Source of the DNA: Thamnaconus septentrionalis | Lineage: Eukaryota; Chordata; Actinopteri; Tetraodontiformes; Monacanthidae | Assembly (NCBI GenBank): GCA_009823395.1 | Contig: CM020505.1 | Coordinates: forward strand, 24,165,129-24,229,128 | Length of the DNA: 64,000 nt | Direction: 5' to 3' | In this document: piece after piece, positions 59,411 to 64,000 of the stretch | How positions within the stretch are numbered: the stretch's first letter is position 1 | How the letters are laid out: each line of letters opens with the position of its first letter | Notes under the pieces: model-generated | Database searches by the model: none | Seen by the model: only the letters and a program-made list of their open reading frames with translations | What the model was told of the DNA's origin: nothing | Position numbers and translations under genes: made by a program

Positions 59411-60315
59411 CAGATTTACATGCACTAAGTGGATGTTTATGTTGGAACTTGCTGCTTATGTGTGAACATCCAAGGAGTGTAAACAGTGCCATTCAGGCCC
59501 CATTTCCTTGACATCATTGATATTGTTTCAACTCAAAAATAGGGGGCGGCGGTTCAAGAAAACATCATTGCTGCATTATATTTTAAGTCGTTGCACAGCG
59601 CCGTCTCCCCAAGGCGCTAATCAAGGAGCTTCATTGTGCACTTCCTCTCCTGCCGCTGCACATCACGCCGGCTTCAGCATAAACAGCCAGAAATGGGCCA
59701 GTGGACGGAGGCACACTTGCGTTTGCGTGCTTGATTGGCCCACAGGGCATAGCAGTTTATTTTGTTATTGTTTTGAATACCGTGAGACAACTACAGACAC
59801 TATTGTTCAAAAAAAAAGGAGTCAACATTTAAAAAATAAATCATATAAAAGGGAAACAGTTGATTTTGATGTTGATGTGAGATTCTGGAACTTGGCCATT
59901 CAGCCATTTATCAACCATTTCATTCAACACTCATGAATAAACGCCTGGCTATGAGTTGTTGTTCACCTTCTTCCAGGTAACCTTCCAAACCAAAAGCATT
60001 GCCTGATTGTGTTAACATACCGGAAGGCCCCTCCCCCAGCACATGAAAGAGGAGCCAACAACAAGACACGGGTTCATGCAGAAGGTACTGCGCATGGCCT
60101 GAGGCCCCACTGCCTTTTATTGGACAAATATAAAATTAACAACAGCGAGGAGCTGTATTAGTGAGCCACACTGCTTCCAACACAAATTCCCAATTTGAGG
60201 TCAGCTGTTTGCTTCTATAAAAGTTTACAGGGCCGCTTAAAGAAGCGCTGTCTCTTTACAAGAAACAAACTTTTTGAATGAATCATCGCACTGATAACTG
60301 CGGCCTTTATTGGGC

Positions 60316-60352
<37 letters not shown>

Positions 60353-60470
60353 ATAAAAAGCTGCTATTAAAATTTCCTTGCTGGCGTACCTAATATGAGG
60401 GCAGTAAAAATACAATGTGCAACAGAGAAACGTGACCTGGCTTCGACTATTAAATTTTATGCTGCCCTGC
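59411..60470. promoter_or_regulatory. Candidate conserved block split by an AT array
   Basis: Mostly repeat-poor unique sequence with TATAAAAG (60216-60223), AATATAAAATTAACAAC near 60127 and ATTAAAATTTCC near 60366. A 15-unit (AT)n array (60319-60348) interrupts it. It resembles enhancer sequence into which a microsatellite has expanded. Confidence 0.42.
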
Positions 60471-61600
60471 TACTTGGATGGAAATGTGTAACTATATAAA
60501 AAGTACAATGGGAGGAAAACACAAGGAGAGCCAATACTAGAGGTGAGTGCAGACGTTGAAGACATTATGGAGAAAAGGAAACTGATGTCAAAACCTTGAA
60601 GTGACTTTTTCTTCCTCTCTCCTGAAGTGCCGGTGTCATTTTGATTTCTCGCCATCCCTCTGCATGCAGTGTGTGTGGGTTTTTTTTTTTTTTTTAATAA
60701 TCAAATCCTTGACAGTGTAACAGATCCCTTCAACATCTAGCACCCACGGACGTGGAGAGGAGAGGCGAGGCGTTAATGGACTGGCGGACACCAGCGTGGC
60801 GATGAGGATTCCAGGCTGGAGTCTTCTTCAAGCGTGTCAGGACACCGCAGCTTTGTTCTGCCAGCACTTCAAAGCAGCAAGCCAGGCTATTCCAACAATG
60901 ATTCCCATCTATATATAGAGGAAGTGACGGACGAAGAGTGACTGACTAGCATGAGGTCATCGTCAAAATGTAGAGAAGGGCCATTCCAGCGTCCAGGCAG
61001 GTGATGAAAGAAGTGCACACACTGCCAGTGTGCCAGTGCGAGGTCACTGAGGGACTTTGAGGAGGACACCGGCCGCCACTCACAGCTGAACTTCCTCCAA
61101 CAAAGAGAGCGGGGCAGGGCAGGGCAGCGCTCACCTGCCTCAGGCTTCCCCTCTGGCCCGGCAGGGTCGGCTCGTGTAACATGTGAAGCCGCTCCAAAAC
61201 AAAATTGCACGGAGATAAAGCTCCTGTGTCAGAGATTAGGCTAAGTTTGTTTTCTCTCATTTGAACCTGGGTGGGGATATTCCCGGGCCTGCCGCCCCCC
61301 CAGCCTGGGCATAATGCCATTAGTGGTGTTTTGTTGACAGCAGGCAACGGTAAATGAGGCCCCGCTTTAATCAGCGGCATGCCGGGCCGGTGTCAGAGTT
61401 CCCCCACGTCTCCCAGGTGAAAGATGAGCAGGGAGAGAGGTGTTGTCTCCACGTTAATTAAAACTGCTCCCCTCATGTGAGGACTCGGCGCCGCTACCGC
61501 CAAGCTGCCCCCTGGAACCACGGCTGCAGCCTCGCTATAAACACTCGCCATTAGCCCGGCGAGCGGAGAGAGCGGGACAAGCAGCGAGGAGTGTAATTAA
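60471..61600. other. Unique sequence
   Basis: A poly-T tract lies near 60679-60695. The segment 61430-61600 contains CACGTTAATTAAAACTGC. No gene was recognised. Confidence 0.45.
61503..61521 (-). promoter_or_regulatory. CTCF-like motif
   Basis: The minus strand reads TTCCAGGGGGCAGC, matching the CTCF core CCAGGGGGCAG. It has the same orientation as most other matches here. Confidence 0.42.
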
Positions 61601-63640
61601 TCAGAGCGAGATCGTGTTCCAACCACTTACACGCAAAAGGGGGGCATTTATCTGCAGGGAAAACAGATCCGCTTTGGTTCGCAGGACAAACCAGTGCACG
61701 TCGGAAAAGTCCTGCCATGACACCTCATGTATGCATGTATGCATGTACGTCAGTATCAATGTCAGTGTTTTTTCAGGCCTCGCTAGATACACCAGCACTA
61801 CTGGAGCTACAAGCTAGTCTGCTCTTTCATTTTAATCAGCTTTCAACACACAATTCTAAAGTGTAATTTCCATGTACTTGTCAAAGCAGCAGAGTCCAGT
61901 CCAGTGCATTTCATCAGGGCTGCAGACATGGTCCCAGCAGCCTGGCTGTTTACCCAGAAATCCTATCACCTCCAGCAGTTTCCTGTTCCCTTGAAGTGAG
62001 ACATCCTTTCCTGGGGGATCAGCTGGATGGAGCAGACACAAAGATGCGATAGCTGCTTTAGCCGGACCATGCCTAGCAACAATAACACCTTCATGCTGGC
62101 GTCCCAGCAGCCCACCGTGATACACCGGCCCCATCTCAGCCAGGAGCAGCAGGCAGGTGGCGGCTGCACCCTGGATCTGCCCTGGGTGGTCAGACAAAGA
62201 GTGTTTGGCTGAAAGGGTTGGTGGGAAGGCGCTGTGTTAGTCAGGGGTGGGGGTGGGGGTCCTCCTCTACTCCATGGAACCTCCTGGCCTCTGATGCAAA
62301 TGAGGAGCAGCGGGCAACGAGGGAGAAGCAACATGACAGGAAAGACTGACACAAAGCAGGCTGGGAGGGTGTGTGTGTGTGTGTGTGGGAGGGGGGGGGG
62401 GGGGGGGGGGGGTAGGCCTCCTAGCACTGCACTCGAGTTCTTTGCAAATCACGGCAGCAGTGAGTGTCAATCACACAGTTGCTGTTAACAATGTTGGGCC
62501 AGAACCAGGCAGGGCTAATGTGGTCCCGCTCTGACACCCACCCACCCACCCATGGGCCCATCCCCACCCCCCACCCTCCACACACACACACACACACACC
62601 CCTTGTGAGCACATGAATCTGACTAGTGGCAGCTCGCCGTCCTGTAATTTGCCAATTTGCACGCGTGTCACAAAGCCAGACCATCGTGAATTATGGCCAC
62701 AGAGTGGGGATGGGCCAAAGTAGTGCAGAGGACCTGCGGCAGTGGGCAAGACAATGGAGACGGCAGGATGAAAGAGAGCTGAGTGAAGCCTGCCCTCACT
62801 GTGTGTGTCTTCCATCATATTGAAGGTCTGACTTTGGATCTCTGCATGCTGGTCGGCTTCATGTCTGCGTCTGTGGACTTCCAAAGCAACTGTCCTGCTC
62901 TGGAAGGCAGCGGTGTGAGCTGAACAAGGGGGGGGGAGTGGGGGGTGTGATCCACAGCTGAGCCATTAATCTTGGCCATTATCAACACCTTTCTGGTGCA
63001 ATCTGGTTCTCAATCCACCCGCCTATGAATACCTCCACTGCTCCTCCACTGGTGACCAGTGTGCAGCTGATCAACACCACTTGCACACTGCTTCTATTTA
63101 CTCAACATAGCATCATCGTGTTTTGTTTTGTTTTTTCTAGGGGAAGTAACACAATAGATGTACTTAATCCTCATATGTGCAGGTTGACACTCAGAGAGTA
63201 GCGTGACGTCCATATAAATCTGTATCACAGAGCCAGCCAACCTTTCCGTCTCCAGGCTGGTGGAAACCATACAACAGTCCAAGGAAGCAGAAACACATTT
63301 TCTGGATAGTTGGTGGCAAATGTCCCATAACATTTTGGGCTGGGTAACTTTCCAAATGTTATTTTTATTGTTTATTGGGTCTGAGGGGTTGGGGGGTGCG
63401 GGGGGGGGCACTGTGAATGTATGTACCCCCCGACAAGCCTGGTGTTTTTCTGTAGAAGTGAACAGACTGGCCAGATGTGGTGCCATGAAATCTCAGCCCA
63501 CACAAACACGAGCCGACAACCAAAATAAACACGTTGCAAAAGTGTTTTGGGCTTGAATAACTACAAGTCAGCGCTCGTAAACTCTGTGCAGAGTCACACT
63601 CGCATGAAGTCACGTCTCACACAGACCCACCAGAAATTAT
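61601..63640. other. Unique sequence with GT and G runs
   Basis: ATGTATGC/ATGCATGT palindromic words lie near 61729-61748. A (GT)n plus 20-base G run is at 62369-62412, and (CA)n at 62579-62599. No gene was recognised. Confidence 0.5.
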
Positions 63641-64000
63641 AACCTATCATTGCAACATGTCATTGGGCAACACTGTGGCTGAGTCTGCCCTTTATACATG
63701 TCCAACAATATTGCACGTCTCCAAAAACAATCCCGCTAGGTGATTAACATTTGACATGGGCCACTCTCCACTGCAGGCCTTCCTCAAACCATCCGTGAAA
63801 GTGAAAATGAGAGCCAATTCTGTTAAACACTTTGCCATCATAATGGCTATTTACCACACCATTGTAATTCTAAAGGGTGGACCTTTAAATGTCTCACAAA
63901 GCAATCTTGCCTGGGGTACAGTTGACTGAATTCTCCAGCGCTGGCCTACAATCTGTCTTGCATTATTGGCCTCCCTCAGTGTGCTGAGAGGACAAAGCTG
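63641..64000. promoter_or_regulatory. Candidate conserved non-coding block at window end
   Basis: Repeat-free AT-rich sequence with GTGATTAACATTTGACATGG near 63740, AATTATAACC and CATCATAATGGC near 63837. It may continue beyond the window. Moderate enhancer candidate. Confidence 0.42.

Overview
This window looks like nuclear DNA of a ray-finned fish, most likely a teleost. The evidence is very dense CA/GT, CT/GA and tetranucleotide microsatellites, an L2/CR1-type LINE reverse-transcriptase fossil (about 24.13-24.55 kb), a deleted Tc1-like transposon (49.62-49.98 kb), and long stretches of unique, homeodomain-motif-rich sequence of the kind found in vertebrate regulatory landscapes. The assignment is by inspection only; no alignment could be run.

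I found no protein-coding exon I can defend, and no rRNA, tRNA, CRISPR array or recognisable small RNA. Long open frames are mostly translations of CT, GGAA or CAG repeats. Two non-repeat open frames, 21091-21834 (+) and 57405-58379 (-), are longer than expected by chance but resemble no family I know. The simplest reading is a gene desert or a very long intron next to a developmental regulator. Unique blocks rich in TAAT/ATTA cores, POU octamers, PBX/MEIS and MEF2-type sites alternate with simple-sequence arrays.

Layout. 1-10.9 kb: unique sequence, a CpG-rich nested palindrome (4.3-4.5 kb), a perfect hairpin (6.44 kb) and candidate enhancer blocks. 11.0-11.4 kb: first giant CT array. 13-15.4 kb: enhancer-like block and a TATA/nuclear-receptor cluster. 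15.5-16.1 kb: a strictly four-base-phased TGTC-type array. 19.4-20.07 kb: a 70-bp minisatellite passing into GGAA repeats. 20.5-25.7 kb: three strong enhancer-like blocks and the LINE fossil. 26.3 kb: a 10-bp tandem repeat. 28.7-29.1 kb: second CT array. 29.6-40 kb: more enhancer-like blocks. 43-47 kb: CAG/CTG tracts. 47.7-50.1 kb: two copies of one dispersed repeat, each split by a different inverted-repeat transposon. 50.85-51.5 kb: the longest CT array. 52-64 kb: further enhancer-like blocks and a CRE/YY1/GC-box region (57.8-58.5 kb).

The main discoveries are structural: the paired nested transposons, the foldback element with a 6-bp target duplication, the phased tandem arrays and the candidate regulatory blocks. 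I see no evidence for a novel multi-gene system. Regulatory calls rest on motif content and composition and need cross-species alignment to confirm.
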